A stretch of DNA of 64,000 nt. Origin: Heliocidaris erythrogramma (lineage: Eukaryota; Echinodermata; Echinoidea; Camarodonta; Echinometridae). The stretch spans positions 5,829,618 through 5,893,617 of the forward strand of contig CM046870.1 in assembly GCA_025617745.1 (NCBI GenBank), given 5' to 3'. A program made the position numbers and the translations under genes. Below, one piece after another: positions 28,090-38,624 of this stretch. Below the pieces are notes generated by a model that was given only the letters and a program-made list of their open reading frames with translations, did not search any database and had not been told where the DNA came from. Position 1 is the stretch's first letter. The number at the start of each line of letters is the position of its first letter.

Positions 28090-30480
28090 TAATTACGCAA
28101 GAAGAAACTACGCGTACATGTGCCTACATCGATACGGAGTACAGAGTAACATTGGTAACTTTTGAATGGATTGGTGAAAGATTAAATTTAAAACTAAACA
28201 CACTTTTTGTGGGGGGGGGGGGGGGGGAGTTGGGGCCAATCGTTCGTATATCTCTCTAAACTTACTACCTATTTACCGTACAATGTACTTGATTTGAGTT
28301 CTTTCCCCTTCCTTTTTGAAATTGACTCTTATGCTTATAAAAACTGAATCGTTTTTTATGTAAAAGTGGAACAAATAAAATTCAAAATTCAAACTTCAGA
28401 GTAAATCTGCATCATTTCCAAAATGCTTTTTGTTGTTAATTGCATTTGTTTGTAATTTTCCTCATTTTTCTCCTAAGTTCCTTTTTTTTGGAGTTTCGTA
28501 CCGCAATGCGCTAAATCTAAACGTAGGCCTATTCATAATAAAAATACTGATTATCTATACGGGTATCTGCACGGTTAGCACCACACTTGAACAAATCTTA
28601 ATTACATGGCAGACGACAATGCGATAATGCGATCGCGATAATTCCACTATCGCGTCTTTTACGCCTCTTACCTCTTTTTTTTTATCTATCTTCTTCCTAT
28701 CATGTTTTTCTTTTATCTTTCCTCTTTTAATTTAATTCTTCTTTCTCTCTGAAGGAAATTGTTATAAGACCCAATAATATATATTTTTGTTTTAAAGAAT
28801 GTTAAGGTAATTTCATACGAAATATAAAATTTTATTTTCGATTTGTTTATTGAAAATACATTTCACTTGTCCTTTTCCTTTTTTTTCTGTAATGAAATTA
28901 TATGTGTAACTTAAATATATGAATCTTATTCTTCTTGATAGGTGCATTTCTATTTGCATGATAGGTTTTGTATTGTTTTGAAATGTGAAACTTCAGTTAT
29001 TAATATTTATGTGAAGATTATTTATATTGTATGAAATGGTTTTATGTTTGAAATTTTTATTTTATTGTATGAAATGTTTGTTATATTGTATGAAATGTTT
29101 CAAATTATGTTCAATTTTCTTCATGAGAGAAAATAAAAACTTCTGAAACTTCTCCGAACGTGCACGCATAAAAAAACGCACACGCATAGAAAACTGCTCG
29201 CGCGGAACTCAACTCAAGTTGAGTTCCGCGCGAGCAGTTTACGATCGTTTACGCTGTCCTTCATTTTCTTCACACTACTTAAGAATGCCGGGTAAAGTTA
29301 TTTGGGGTTAATTTTACACATTCTTACTCTACACAAATTATTATTTTTTTTTGGCCTCAGAGGCCCTATAAGGGAACACGATAAAAATGAACGAATTCAT
29401 AAACACCATAGAGGATTTAGTGCTTTTTGGAATGAAATAGTTTTGGATTTGGTGCCTTTGAAATTTGATATTTTTTCTTCGATTTAGTGCCTTTGGGGAT
29501 TAAGCGTAAATTTGGAGCGAATTCTTTTTCACTTTCGAAATATTGTTTGATGCGATATAGCGCATTTTGATTCCCATGTGCGAGATACGCATATTTATCT
29601 TATAAAAATCAATGTCGGTCTAAAATGCGTTTAGTCCTGTTTTTTAAGCTCTTCGCGAATCAACATTTAAAGACAGACTATATGTCGCATTGCTTTTTTT
29701 GGACATATATATTTACGGTGGTCAGAAATATCACCAATCTTGTAAAAGACCAATTTAATCCTCAAGAAAGCAGCCCTAGACTATTTAATTTCCACATTAC
29801 CCCCACATCCATGGTTGACAGTGGGGACAATGAAGGCTGGGGACGCGTGTTCACCGTTCTTTTGGTCACTACACACATTTGAGTTGATACAAAGCTTATA
29901 CATTAGTTTTCATTAGTGGAAGATACTAGCATTCTTTTTGTTTGGAAATGAAATTAATAGATTGGATATTTTTAAGCGTAACAGGAAAATGATCCCCAAG
30001 ACATATGTAAGAAATATAAGAAGAGGGTTAGATTATTGAAACTGTTTGGCGTGTTCTTATCTGGATCTTAACCCCAAACTGCTTGTGTAGGACATGTTTA
30101 ATAGGAAGGTCTCAGTAACATCCCTGAACATTTGTGCCAGCTGATATGGGCATTTCAAGTAATAATTGTAACGTATGGCTACTTTGGACAATTCAATGAA
30201 TAATTTGTCTTTCTTTCGCTTTCGAAGAAAAAAGTACTTTAAAATTAAATATATTGTTTTGTATTTTTCGTCAGTTGTGCGTATCCAACCAAGCACCGTT
30301 GAAGTAAATCACAAATGTATCAGAACATAATATATATACATAGTAAATATGTAATGTTTCACCAAACCTTTAGAACATTTGTCAGGGTCTAGACAAGCTC
30401 ACTATGAGGGGAATAGACACATGAAGTAAAAGCTCCAGGTTATACCGAAACTTTGACCAGCACTGTATGGCATCCATGTC
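28090..30480 (+). repeat. Repeat segment B, paralogue of 4270-6160
   Basis: Same order and orientation as segment A but without its MITE, and with about 760 extra bases at 28600-29360 that include a perfect palindrome. Base differences and indels are clearly more numerous than between the FMO blocks, so this duplication looks older. G-run at 28210-28226. No gene recognised. Confidence 0.7.
29191..29240. repeat. Perfect 50-bp palindrome
   Basis: Two 24-nt arms, beginning AAACTGCTCGCGCGGAAC, are exact reverse complements separated by CA. It is GC-rich within AT-rich surroundings, so a stable cruciform or hairpin is expected. Confidence 0.95.
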
Positions 30481-30539
30481 TGATTTAATGTCACTTCCAC
30501 TGATGGAGAGTATGACGCCAAGACTATAGTGCGACGAAA

Positions 30540-30783
30540 GAAAAAGAAAAACATAAATCAAAGAACATTAGCAGGTTCTCACTTGACAGCGCTTTGAACT
30601 CCGAGGTAAGCGATCGCGAAAGCGACGACGATAGCTCGGAATCCACGCTTTCAGCAGAAACACCGCCAAAAGCAGCATGAGAGAAGGGAAAAGCAGCAAA
30701 GAGAAAAAGAAAAGAATCGAATAAGAAGAAGTGAGTTGAAACTTAATCATATGAAGAAAATGATGATACGTTCCTAATTATTT
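30540..30783 (+). pseudogene. Possible ORF1 tail of the L1-like element
   Basis: One frame reads an acidic SDRESDDDSSESTLSAETP segment, then a stop, then a lysine-rich KRKRKESNKKK stretch ending just before the endonuclease start at 30784. Position and composition fit the end of an L1/Tx1 ORF1. Tentative. Confidence 0.3.
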
Positions 30784-30847
30784 ATGATGAATTCTAATAT
30801 ACATTTTATATCCCTTAATGTAAGGGGTTTGAGTAATAAATTGAAAA

Positions 30848-31195
30848 GGGGTCAAGGTCAAGGTCATCAATGGCATTAGATCGGGGACCGTGGGCGCCAG
30901 GCAGGGGTCGAAAAAATTTCAATTTTGGGCCACTTTCAGTTCTTCAAAAAGCTAGTCATTTTTGGCGAGCCACTTTCAGTTCGTCAAAAAGCTAGTATTC
31001 ATTTTTGGCGCCATTGTTGACCATGACCTTGAGGGGTCAAGGTCAAGGTCACCGTGGCATCAGATCGGGGACCGTGGGCGTCAGGCAGGGCTCGAAAAAT
31101 TTCCGATTTTGGGCCACTTTCAGTTCGTCAAAAAGCTAGTATTCATTTTTGGCGCCATTTTTGACCGTGACCTTGAGGGGTCGACATGTCGACAT
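30848..31195 (+). repeat. ~185-bp tandem repeat inside the L1-like endonuclease
   Basis: Two units share TCGGGGACCGTGGGCG, GGCCACTTTCAGTTC and AAAAAGCTAGTATTCATTTT. Each opens with GGGGTCAAGGTCAAGGTCA, which contains two overlapping TCAAGGTCA words. It ends in the small palindrome GTCGACATGTCGAC. Confidence 0.75.
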
Positions 31196-31814
31196 TTATC
31201 ATAAAAATTATATTCTCGGCTTGGACTATTGGTTGATAACAAAAGAATTTAAAGGTTCAGTTTATTCGACCACAATGCGATATCTTTGAAAATCAAAATA
31301 TCCCAAGAGACAAGGGGTAAAGGTTATTGGAAGATAGATAATTTTCTGTTAGATGATGATATTTATGTACAAAATATAAAGGACTTGATACCAAAGATTA
31401 AGACTGAAACAAGTAATATGAGTAAACAACAACAGTGGAAGGTTTGTAAATTTAAATTAAAAGAATATAGTATGAGTTATGCAAAACTAAAACGGTTGAG
31501 AATGAAACAGTATTATGAAAAAAAATTGAAAATGAATTAAAACAATTGTGCGAGTAAATGATGAAAATCTAAATATTGAGATGGAAAAAGTCGATAACCT
31601 AAACGAGAAATAGATAAATGGTATACTATAAAATGTAAAGGTGCTTTTGTCAGATCAAGAGAAAAATGGCAAGAACAAGGTGAAAAGTGTACAAAATATT
31701 TTTTACAACTCGAGAAACAGAGAGGAAAAAAGAAAGAGTTACATTATGCAGAGAAAGATGGGTAAAAGAGTTGTGAACAGTGAAGATATTTAAAAAGAAA
31801 CACAACAGTTTTAT

Positions 31815-32714
31815 ATGAAGATGTACAGTAAGACAGAAGATTATGGAACAAATTTCGATGATTATTTCAGAAATGTAAACATAAAGTGTTTGACAGAAGA
31901 GGAAGCCGAGAGCTGTGAAGGTCTGTTAACAGAGACGGAATGCTGGGAAGCATTGTCTACCATGAATTTAAATAAGTCACCTGGGAGTGACGGACTGAGC
32001 GTCGAGTTTTATAAATGTTTTTGGGAACAAATACAAGACATGGTGATAAATAGTTTAAACGAAGGGTATGAGAAACAAGGGCTTTCGTTCACTCAAGGTC
32101 AATCAATTATTACTCTATTGTATAAAAAGGGCAACAAGGGATCTCTTGATAACTGGCGACCGATTTCTCTCTTAAATATAGACTATAAAATTGCAGCACG
32201 TGTTTTGTCAATACGGCTACAACAAAATATGTCAAGTATAATTTCAGCCGATCAAAGAGGTTTTGTAAAGGGTAGAACGGCTAGTGAAAACATAAGACTT
32301 GTACAAGACATAATTGATTATTGTAAACTGAAAAATATTGATGGTATCATTTTATTTTTAGATTTTAAAAAAGCTTTCGATAATATAAATCACTCATTTC
32401 TTATTGAAACATTGAAACGTATGCATTTCAAGAATTCTTTTATAGGATGGATTAAAGCTTTGTACAAAAATGCCCATGGTAGAGTGTCACAACATGGGTG
32501 GTTATCAGAAACGTCTAATATTCAAAAGGGCGTTCGTCAAGGTTGCCCATTATCACCTTTATTATTTATCTTAGTGGAAGAAACACTTGCAAATAAAATT
32601 CGAGAAAACAGAAAAATATCAGGGATAAAAATTCCGACAAAAGATATTGAAGTTCAAAGGGTTAGCGAAGTAAAAATAACACAATTTGCCGATGATACGA
32701 CTTTATTTCTTTAA
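31815..32714 (+). pseudogene. L1/Tx1-like reverse transcriptase fragment
   Basis: A 299-codon open stretch with RT blocks in order: SPGSDGLSVEFYK, NWRPISLLN, ADQRGFVKGR, FLDFKKAFD (first catalytic D), GVRQGCPLSPLLF and FADD (the catalytic pair). A TAA follows FLFL directly. The block wording is that of the L1/Tx1 lineage rather than CR1 or jockey. Downstream fragments continue in other frames. Confidence 0.88.
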
Positions 32715-33302
32715 CTCAATCGATTCAATAATGTTATGAAGGGGTTAAACGAATTTGGATATTTTGCAGGTCCAAAGATAAACTGGAATAAAACGAAAGT
32801 AATGAAAATGAAAGAATTAGAAACAGAAAAAAATGATATTGAATTCACAGAAGAACCAATAAAATATTTAGGTGTTTGTGTTGGTAAAAACGATAAATAT
32901 GAACTGGGAAGGGAAAGTTGAAAAAGTTAATAATATTCTTAAGACATGGAAAATGAGACGACTAACATGTTATGGAAAATAATAATAATTAAATGTTTAA
33001 TAATTCATCAACTCGTATATGTAGTTACAGCTGTTTCAATGCCTACTTCTATATGCAAGACTTTACATAGAACTATGTATTCATTTATATGGAATTCTAG
33101 ACATGAAAAGCTCAAACGGAATGTTTGTATCAAGCCAGAAAGAGAAGGAGGGCTTGGTATGGTTGATTTATATTTAAAAGCCAATTCACTGAGATTATCT
33201 TGGATATATAAGTTTTTAATGCAGATGATGCAATGTGGAAGACATTATTTTCATTTTGGACTGAAACAGTTGGTGGAATGCCGTTATGTTTACAGTATAA
33301 TT

Positions 33303-33863
33303 GTTCAATTCAATTCAATTCAATTTATTTCACATCTCATTAAAAACTTCATACAAACAATAACATAAATACATGATTTATGTAAAAATCAACAATGAAA
33401 ATACTTAAATGTACATGTGACTGTCATGTGGCGGATGTGAGGAACAGACAGAAAGCCCTTGGCCTATCGAGGTCTGTCCCCCTATTACCACACGACAAAT
33501 ACAAAACTTAGTAAAATACAAGACAATGAGAAAACAACACACGGTAAACACAAAGATAGAAAAAAAAAAAAAAAAGGTGGTGGGCTCATGGCAGGAGGAG
33601 AGATATTGGCTTTAATTGTGTTGTTTGGTATAAGCATAAAATAAAGAAAGTGTGCGTGAAAACATATGATGAATAGAGTTCATGTATCTAAAAGAATTTT
33701 TCTAAATTTCCTTTAAAATATTTTGAGTGACACGGAGTCTTTTAGGTTCTGTGATATCCCGTTCCAGATATGGGGCCCTTGATAACATATGCTAGCTCTC
33801 GAAGTTTCGTATTTAAGGAGTGGAATATATAAGTCTTTTGAATTTCTGCAATTATAATTATTA
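33303..33863 (-). pseudogene. Jockey-superfamily LINE (nest level 2), 3' end piece
   Basis: On the minus strand the last coding part reads YETSRASICYQGPHIWNGI, a typical close of jockey-superfamily LINE proteins, then a 3' UTR, then an (AATTG)n tail (33303-33317 on the + strand). This is one of four pieces of one element: 42410-43262, 37513-38484, 35443-35826 and this one. Confidence 0.75.
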
Positions 33864-35442
33864 CCCACGCCGATGAAATCGGCAGGGTTATGTAAAGGGC
33901 TCCGTATGTTTGTTTTTTTGTTTGTTTGTTTGTTTGTTTGTTTGTTTGTTTGTTTGTGTACAAGATAACAAGAGAACGGGTGAACGGATTTGCACCAAAT
34001 TTTCAGGGAATGTTCAGAAAGTGACAGGAAAGAATCGATTAGATTTTGGTGATGATTGGTTGACCCCTGCACATTCTGTGTGACCTTGAAGTTTTGACCC
34101 TGTAGTAAAGTATAGGAACTTCAGTTCAGATAGTGACAGGAAAGAAACTAGAAAGATTGATGACCCCAAACTTCGCCTGCAGATGCAGAAATATTTTGGC
34201 CAATCAAAACACTCATTACTTCGTCTCACCAAAAGTCTATTTCAGGTTTATGAATTTTAGAAGACTTTTAGACCCATTATTTGCCATTTCACTTCAAATC
34301 CGTACGAGCCTGCAATGAATATTCAAAGCCAACGTATCCCAGCAACAAGGGATTGCGCGCGATACCTTTTTTAACTACAAATTCATTTAGATTCAGGCTA
34401 CCCTACCCCTACGGCTTCTCCTCTATTTCTTATCTTCTGTGCATTTCTGTTTATTTTCCCCGGTTCTTTCCACTTTGTTGTGGAAGTTTTTGTGATTTAT
34501 TTTATCCTGGTGGACGTGTAGTACGTGATTTTAATTGTTTTCGGTGAAAATCTGGTGAGTTTGTTCGACGTGAGTGAGTCTATCGCACTCGCGAGCGTTC
34601 GCGTGTGTTGATCTGAGTGAGTGGGCTGTGTAGCTAGCTGTACGTACATAACTATACACAGCGCTGTCGCGAAGTGACGGCGATCTGGTCGGGCTAGGGA
34701 GTACATAACCCCAGGGAGTACAGTGCCTGTGCCTTACTGACTGTAGTAGGATTGAACTTTTTTCTTTGGGTTATAACGGTCCTGTCATTTGAGATTTGAG
34801 TTAGTTTATAACTCATTTATGTCTGTTTGAGTGGATTTCGTAGTTGTAAAATATATACAAACACTGTATTTCTTTTTAATTTGTGTGGATTTGCAAAATT
34901 TGGTGGCTGATCGAGGTTCGCCGAATACATGCACGCCAGTATCCACTTTGACTTTGTTGATGGGTGGTGACTGAGCTGAGTGAGTAAGCTCTGTGCCTCG
35001 CATGCATTTTGAAGTCGAGATCCAACTTATTTTGTCGTCATATTTATTTTATCCAAGCCCGATGAAGAAAAAACAACAACCCCAATTGCAATGTAATTTA
35101 AAGATAGAACATGAATACATTTACTAACACTTACATGACTGAACACTGAATACAAATTGCTAACATTTTTTTTCTCACCACGCCACGCTCTCTGACATGT
35201 CTAATCAATTACTTTTAGGGGAGGGATGTTTCAATAATAAAATATCTTTTTCAGAAGAATTTTTTCAAGGGTGGGGACCCACAAAGCTATGACCTGGATA
35301 TGGCAAAATTTATTGGGGGGGGGGGGGGGAGATGTGCCTCTTGTTATCCCCTTTGAATGGCTACTGCTTACAAAAATAATCGCAACAAAACGAAACCTAT
35401 TGGGTTAAGGCGTGGGTCTGCCGCCTTTGACGGCCTTTCTAG
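33864..35442 (-). mobile_element. Helitron/Helentron-like non-autonomous element (nest level 3)
   Basis: Inserted between an A and a T-rich target of the LINE without duplication, with reading frame restored across it. The left end has CCCACGCC and the hairpin GCCGAT-GAA-ATCGGC, then a (GTTT)n run (33910-33957). The right end has GGCGTGGG, the hairpin GCCG-CCTTTGA-CGGC, then CTTTCTAG. Hairpin then CTAG, and no target duplication, are Helitron hallmarks. The end repeat plus microsatellite matches the two other Helentron-like families here. Nothing coding. G-run at 35314-35330. Confidence 0.65.
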
Positions 35443-35826
35443 TTTATATTGTAATTGTATCGAAAATATTCATTCATTGAAAGGGGAAGTAGTTTATTAA
35501 TCATTGAATATATAAAGACTGCAATCTGGAATTTATATAGGTCATTTAATGGAAGAATATTTAATTTTTTAAATAATGGTTCGGTATGGTCATAAAAATT
35601 TGAGTTTGTTATGATACGAACAGCTCGTTTTTGGAGTAGGAATAATCTTTCAAATAGATATCTGTGGCAGTGCCCCCATACAGTTATACCATAGGTAAGA
35701 TGAGAGAAGATCATTGAGTAATATAGATTAACAAGAATTCTTAATGGAAGGAGGTCTTTTATTTTGTATAATGCTCCTATAAATTTAGATATTTTCCCTG
35801 ATATATAATTAATGTGGTCTTTCCAA
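35443..35826 (-). pseudogene. Jockey-superfamily LINE, C-terminal domain piece
   Basis: Minus-strand frame: NWKDHINYISGKISKFIGAL, then SHLTYGITVWG, then LLQKRAVRIITN, all standard segments after the RT thumb in jockey-superfamily LINEs. Frame continues from the RT piece across the TTAA element and into the 3' piece across the Helitron-like element. Confidence 0.8.
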
Positions 35827-36212
35827 TTAAAGGGTCACTAAAATAAAAAAATAATTGCCCATTTTTCGTAGGAAGGTGTCATCAGGAGCCAAAAAATATC
35901 CGTCACACATTTTTTTATGCATTCAGTCATATATTATAATCATTTGAAAAGTACATTTTTGCTGATTTACACAGTCATAAGCCCCGCCCCTAAAAAAAAC
36001 CCATCGAAGCGACATCGTGATCACGTGATCTGTGACGCATGAAAAGTAAGGGAAAATATTCCACTAACCTATACCGTGCGCGCCCGGAGGCCCCCGGCAG
36101 GCCCAGCCCGGTGCCGAGCATGATATTCACCGCATCGACCATTTGCATTGCGTATTTTCGTGTGTTTAATTTCTCACAATAACTTTGATTTTGGGACACA
36201 GTTTCATCAATA

Positions 36213-36492
36213 ATGCCTAATCGGTGTATAGTTACGGGCTGTAGCAAGACCCCTAAATATGGTGTAAGCCTACATCATTTTCCTAAAGATGAAAATCTAC
36301 GGAAATTGTGGGTCGCCAATGTAAAGCTCACGCGGGCAGAGTGGCAAGGGCCGGCTAAGTGAGTGGAGTACAATCTGCAGCGATCACTTTGCCGAAGATG
36401 ATTTTGAGAACCCTGGCCTGTATTCCGAATTTGGCATGAAGAGAAGGATAAGCTAGCTAAAAGATTCAGCTATTCCAAAGATCAGACTTGGA
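36213..36492 (+). pseudogene. THAP zinc-finger domain, frameshifted
   Basis: Opens MPNRCIVTGC (first C-x4-C pair), then LHHFPKD, W-VANVK, WQGP. A TGA follows at 36360-36362. One frame over, from 36376, CSDHF supplies the second C and H, and a box resembling AVPTIF (AIPKIRL) follows after a further TAG. Together this is a complete C2CH THAP domain of about 90 residues, broken by one frameshift and two stops. THAP domains bind DNA and occur in host factors and in P-element and Kolobok transposases. The TTAA setting favours the last. Confidence 0.82.
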
Positions 36493-36544
36493 GTCAAGTC
36501 TTCCAATTTGTTTTTCAACGACAGCAGCTGCAGCAGCTTCACCC

Positions 36545-36618
36545 GTAGACCGAAAATTCTATCTCTCGTTCGTTAGCTAAGACGACCTAACGAACGAGAG
36601 ACAGCATTTTCAGTCTAC
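36545..36618. repeat. Imperfect palindrome, 32-nt arms
   Basis: Arms 36545-36576 and 36587-36618 are reverse complements with three mismatches around a 10-nt spacer. The inner 15 nt (TCTCTCGTTCGTTAG) are perfect. It lies just after the THAP coding remnant. Confidence 0.9.
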
Positions 36619-36625
36619 TTCACCC

Positions 36626-36669
36626 GTAACTCCAGGGAGCTCCAACGCGTTGGAGCTCCCTGGAGTTAC
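36626..36669. repeat. Perfect 44-bp palindrome without spacer
   Basis: The 22-nt half starting GTAACTCCAGGGAGCTCC is followed immediately by its exact reverse complement (centre ACGCGT). It begins 8 bp after the preceding palindrome, and both are preceded by TTCACCCGTA. Confidence 0.95.
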
Positions 36670-37512
36670 ATCACCCACGGCCCTTCACCGTATTCTGCGA
36701 GGGGTTCAAACATAATAATATGGTCGAATTTCCCCTTGCCACTCGAGCTTCTTTGCCTTCGGGGTCTGATAAATCATCTGATAAATCAGAGTTCGTATCT
36801 GCATGGCTCAGAAAAGTCCTCCAATTCGGAATCGCGGGCACTTTTCCTCTCTCTATATAAGTTACTCGAATTCAGCCAAAATCTAAGTCAGTACTAACGT
36901 ACTAACTATGTAAAGCGAAGTAAAAAAAAAAAGCCGTAAGTGAAATAAACAAAACAAAAGCGTTCACCAGTCGCTATGTACGAGGGGAACATAGTCACTG
37001 CCGTACTAAAGATGTGTAGGACAGTACATACGCATAAAACGGCTGTGCACGCGTTTATGACCAATGCAAAATTTTCGTTCGGCAAGCTCAGATGGATGAG
37101 AACATTGTTCAAAAGAAAAGCTAAAAAACAAAACAATAGCTGTATATTTGGGCAAAAGCGTTTTCTGATCTTGTAGAAAATATATTGCTAATGATTATTC
37201 ACTCCTAAGATTATAATGATTAATTTCCTTTTTTCATAAATTGTCCGTTGAACAGAGGGGTCAAATACCGCATTCTGTGTAGAATATTATATGCTGCAGC
37301 CTGCAGATCTTGTGCCTCTTACTTTTCATACGTCACTTGGGGGTTAGCCAATCAGCTCACGAGTTTTAAGGAACGGTCCCAAAACCTCTACTTTTCCCCC
37401 TTTTTCGCCAAAACGAGACATAATTTGGACAATCGATTGGCAGATTCGTGATTAGAAGGCAAAACTACATGGAAAGAGCACCCATTTTCTCTCTAATTTA
37501 GTCAACCTTTAA

Positions 37513-38484
37513 GTTGTGAGTCTATAATCACACCAAGAAATTTAACACTCTTTTCCCTCTTAATTTCAATATTATTTAGCTTTAACTGCAGATTACATTC
37601 AATTGTTTTACCTTTTGTTTGGAAGATGACATAAGATGTTTTTTTAGCATTAATTTGTAATTTGTTACGTCTGAACCATTCCTCATATTTTTCCAATTCA
37701 TCCTGTATTTTATCTTTCATTGATTCAATGCTATTGTCAGATAGAAAAAAAGTAGTACCATCTGCAAATTGAATGACTGATGTCTTGGAACTGATATTTT
37801 GAAGGTCATTGATATAAATTATGAATAACATGGGGCCAAGTACGGAACCTTGGGGATACCGGTAGTGATAGTTTGAAGGGATGATATGTTATTTCCAATC
37901 GCAACATATTGTTTTCGATTTGATAAGTAACTTTTGAACCATTGTAAGACTAATCCCCTTATACCATAAAAATACAGTTTGTCAAATAGAATATGATGGT
38001 CCATGCAGTCGAAGGCTTTCGACAAATCAAGAAATATTCCAATAGTTACTTTCTTCTGTTCAAATGATTTCACTAATTTATCTACCAGTTCAATGAAAGC
38101 TAGGTTAGTATCATAGCCTTGTCTAAAGCCGTATTGTTTAGACGATAATATATCTGCTTTCTTTAAGAATGACATTAGTTTTTCACAAACAACCTTTTCA
38201 AATATTTTACTAAATACACTCAGTACAGAAATGGGGCGATAATTGTTTGCATTCTCCTTATTACCGTTTTTATAAACAGGGATGACCTTAGCAGTTTTAA
38301 GTTTATCAGGAAAGATGCCTGATTCTAGGGAATTTTTAATAATAATACAAAGTGGATAAATAATGAAATGAATAGTTGATTTAATTAATTTTGCGCTAAA
38401 ACCATCATAACCTTGACTTTTCAGATTTAATTTTGATACTATCTTCAGGATTACGCTTTCATTTATATCGGTAAAAAACATAGA
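37513..38484 (-). pseudogene. Jockey-superfamily LINE, reverse transcriptase piece
   Basis: Minus-strand RT blocks: SQGYDGFSAKLIK, NYRPISVLSVFSKI, QYGFRQGYDT, FLDLSKAFD and TTGIP, then a frameshift near 37835, then IYINDL and FADG. The second catalytic aspartate of the FADD box is glycine here, so the enzyme would be dead even without the frameshift. It then continues to KFLGVIIDSQL, where the TTAA element is inserted. Confidence 0.85.
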
Positions 38485-38624
38485 GTTAATAATAATAATA
38501 ATAATACAACGCACTTATATTGCGCCATCTATCTAGTTAACTATTCCGAGGCGCATGATGAAAATGAAAGAAGCGAGAAGGTAGAAATAGAAAGGACTGA
38601 AGAATGCTACAAATCTGTGTTGAA

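Larger units (their letters stand above)
30784..33302 (+). pseudogene. L1/Tx1-like LINE ORF2, 5' portion (nest level 1)
   Basis: Starts MMNSNIHFISLNVRGLSNK, the typical first strand of an L1-type apurinic endonuclease. A tandem repeat (30848-31195) then replaces most of the endonuclease. From about 31260 the frame resumes (GYWKIDNFLL), with several frameshifts and stops. The reverse transcriptase is at 31815-32714, followed by C-terminal segments such as RLTCYGKIIIIKCLI and EREGGLGMVDL. At 33302 it is interrupted by a minus-strand LINE. Its C-terminal end reappears at 43263. Dead element. Confidence 0.85.
35831..37508 (+). mobile_element. TTAA-flanked element with THAP remnant (Kolobok-like)
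   Basis: TTAA at 35827-35830 and 37509-37512. Ends AGGGTCACTAAA and, on the other strand, AGGTTGACTAAA. Removing it with one TTAA rejoins the LINE frame between DSQL and NWKDH exactly. It contains a THAP domain (36213-36492) and two palindromes. TTAA duplication with a THAP-bearing protein is the combination described for Kolobok transposons. piggyBac shares the TTAA but not the THAP. Most of a transposase is missing. Confidence 0.75.

Noticed and set aside
35990..36247. 85-aa minus-strand frame
   Set aside because: Overlaps the THAP domain on the opposite strand, which is the recognisable coding signal.
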